This document shows positions 63,619-64,000 of a stretch of 64,000 bases of DNA, piece after piece. Each line of letters starts with the position of its first letter. The stretch's first letter is position 1. The position numbers and the translations under genes were made by a program. The stretch spans positions 434,001 to 498,000 of the forward strand of contig NZ_JAHLQK010000003.1 in the NCBI RefSeq assembly GCF_018919215.1, given 5' to 3'. The stretch comes from Alkaliphilus flagellatus (GTDB lineage: Bacteria; Bacillota; Clostridia; Peptostreptococcales; Natronincolaceae). The notes beneath the pieces were generated by a model. That model made no database searches. It was not told the DNA's origin and saw only the letters and a program-made list of their open reading frames with translations.

Positions 63619-64000
63619 CTATAGCCAAGTATTAAACTTCTTAATATATAATTTTTTGACTACTTGCGTTAATAAGCAGTAGGCTAATAAAATACCGATT
63701 AACCACGGGAAGTAGGCTAATGGCAATGGCTGTAATCCAACAGATGCTCCAAATGCAGTAAATGGAATGAATATACCTGCTACCATTATAATTCCAGTAA
63801 GAAGTAAGACTGGGGCTGTTGCTCTACTTTGAATAAATGGTATTTTCTTAGTTCTAATCATATGAACAATAAGGGTTTGAGATAATAGTCCTTCAATAAA
63901 CCATCCAGATTGGAATAGAGACTGAAGGGCTGGTGTATTAGCTTTAAATACATACCACATTACCAAGTAGGTAATTATATCGAATATTGAGCTTATCGGT
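63619..64000 (-). CDS. mgtA: Mg2+-transporting P-type ATPase (MgtA type), C-terminal part
   Basis: The minus-strand frame is open to the window edge, so only the last ~126 residues (with stop at 63619) are present. The region begins PISSIFDIITYLVMWYVFKA, then SGWFIEGLLSQTLIVHMIRT and KKIPFIQSRATAPVLLLTGI: the final transmembrane segments of MgtA/MgtB-type P3B ATPases, which import Mg2+. The N-terminal phosphorylation domain lies outside the window. Confidence 0.92.
   Translation of the reverse strand, partial: PISSIFDIITYLVMWYVFKANTPALQSLFQSGWFIEGLLSQTLIVHMIRTKKIPFIQSRATAPVLLLTGIIMVAGIFIPFTAFGASVGLQPLPLAYFPWLIGILLAYCLLTQVVKKLYIKKFNTWL

Overview
The window is AT-rich chromosomal DNA, densely coded on both strands, from a motile, anaerobic, low-GC Gram-positive bacterium of the class Clostridia. 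The evidence is a rubrerythrin, an 8Fe-type ferredoxin, a Rex redox repressor, Gram-positive flagellar genes (FliW/CsrA, YaaR and YlqG/YlqH types), sigma-D-like promoters, a CIRCE-controlled groESL operon, and a raiA-type structured RNA upstream of a long hibernation factor. Gene content fits the Alkaliphilus/Tissierella neighbourhood, but genus cannot be fixed from this sequence. There is no prophage, insertion sequence, CRISPR array, tRNA or rRNA.

Layout. 1-4.9 kb: the end of a TraB/GumN protein, a glyoxalase-fold protein, a cysteine-rich protein paired with a rubrerythrin, YvyF, an HDOD protein, a sigma-D-linked unknown gene and an orphan holin-like protein. 5-8.2 kb: an NhaC antiporter and its RocR-like sigma-54 activator on the minus strand, with a -24/-12 promoter and dyads between them. 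8.3-15.1 kb: fliW-csrA, a rubredoxin-reductase-like flavoprotein, a class IV aminotransferase, and the late flagellar operon flaG-fliD-fliS-flgN followed by the raiA RNA. 15.2-23.4 kb: a DnaA-box cluster, hpf, an unknown gene, a small inverted-repeat element carrying a 21-codon ORF, an HD-GYP protein, a DUF5317 protein, secA and prfB (with its programmed frameshift). 23.5-31.3 kb: a chemoreceptor, yaaR, the ylqG/ylqH-like pair, flagellin and a second FliS. 31.4-40.6 kb: tex, an amidohydrolase, an FMN riboswitch with ribU, a histidine kinase/AraC-type regulator pair and a lipoprotein with FMN-binding domains. 40.6-50.1 kb: an acidic secreted protein, tsaE-tsaB-rimI and tsaD, a second DnaA-box cluster, an ABC-F ATPase, rex, a MarR regulator, a lipoprotein and ferredoxin. 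50.4-64 kb: a P-loop/Asp23-like fusion, glutamate dehydrogenase, lrgAB-like genes, an ABC exporter, a CofE-like protein, a YpeB-like protein, a GNAT enzyme, an OGG-type glycosylase, a DUF554 protein, groES-groEL and the C-terminal end of an MgtA-type P-ATPase.

How it works together. Motility is the main theme: flagellin, its cap, chaperones, the FliW-CsrA post-transcriptional circuit and a chemoreceptor are tied together by at least four sigma-D-type promoters (consensus TAAA, 15-16 bp, GCCGATAA). A second theme is redox and flavin biology: flavin import under an FMN riboswitch next to a two-component system and a PplA-like lipoprotein suggests a flavin-based extracellular electron transfer branch. 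The most unusual items are the two same-direction DnaA-box clusters about 30 kb apart and far from any dnaA gene, the raiA RNA, and the 196-bp inverted-repeat element enclosing a tiny amphipathic peptide ORF.
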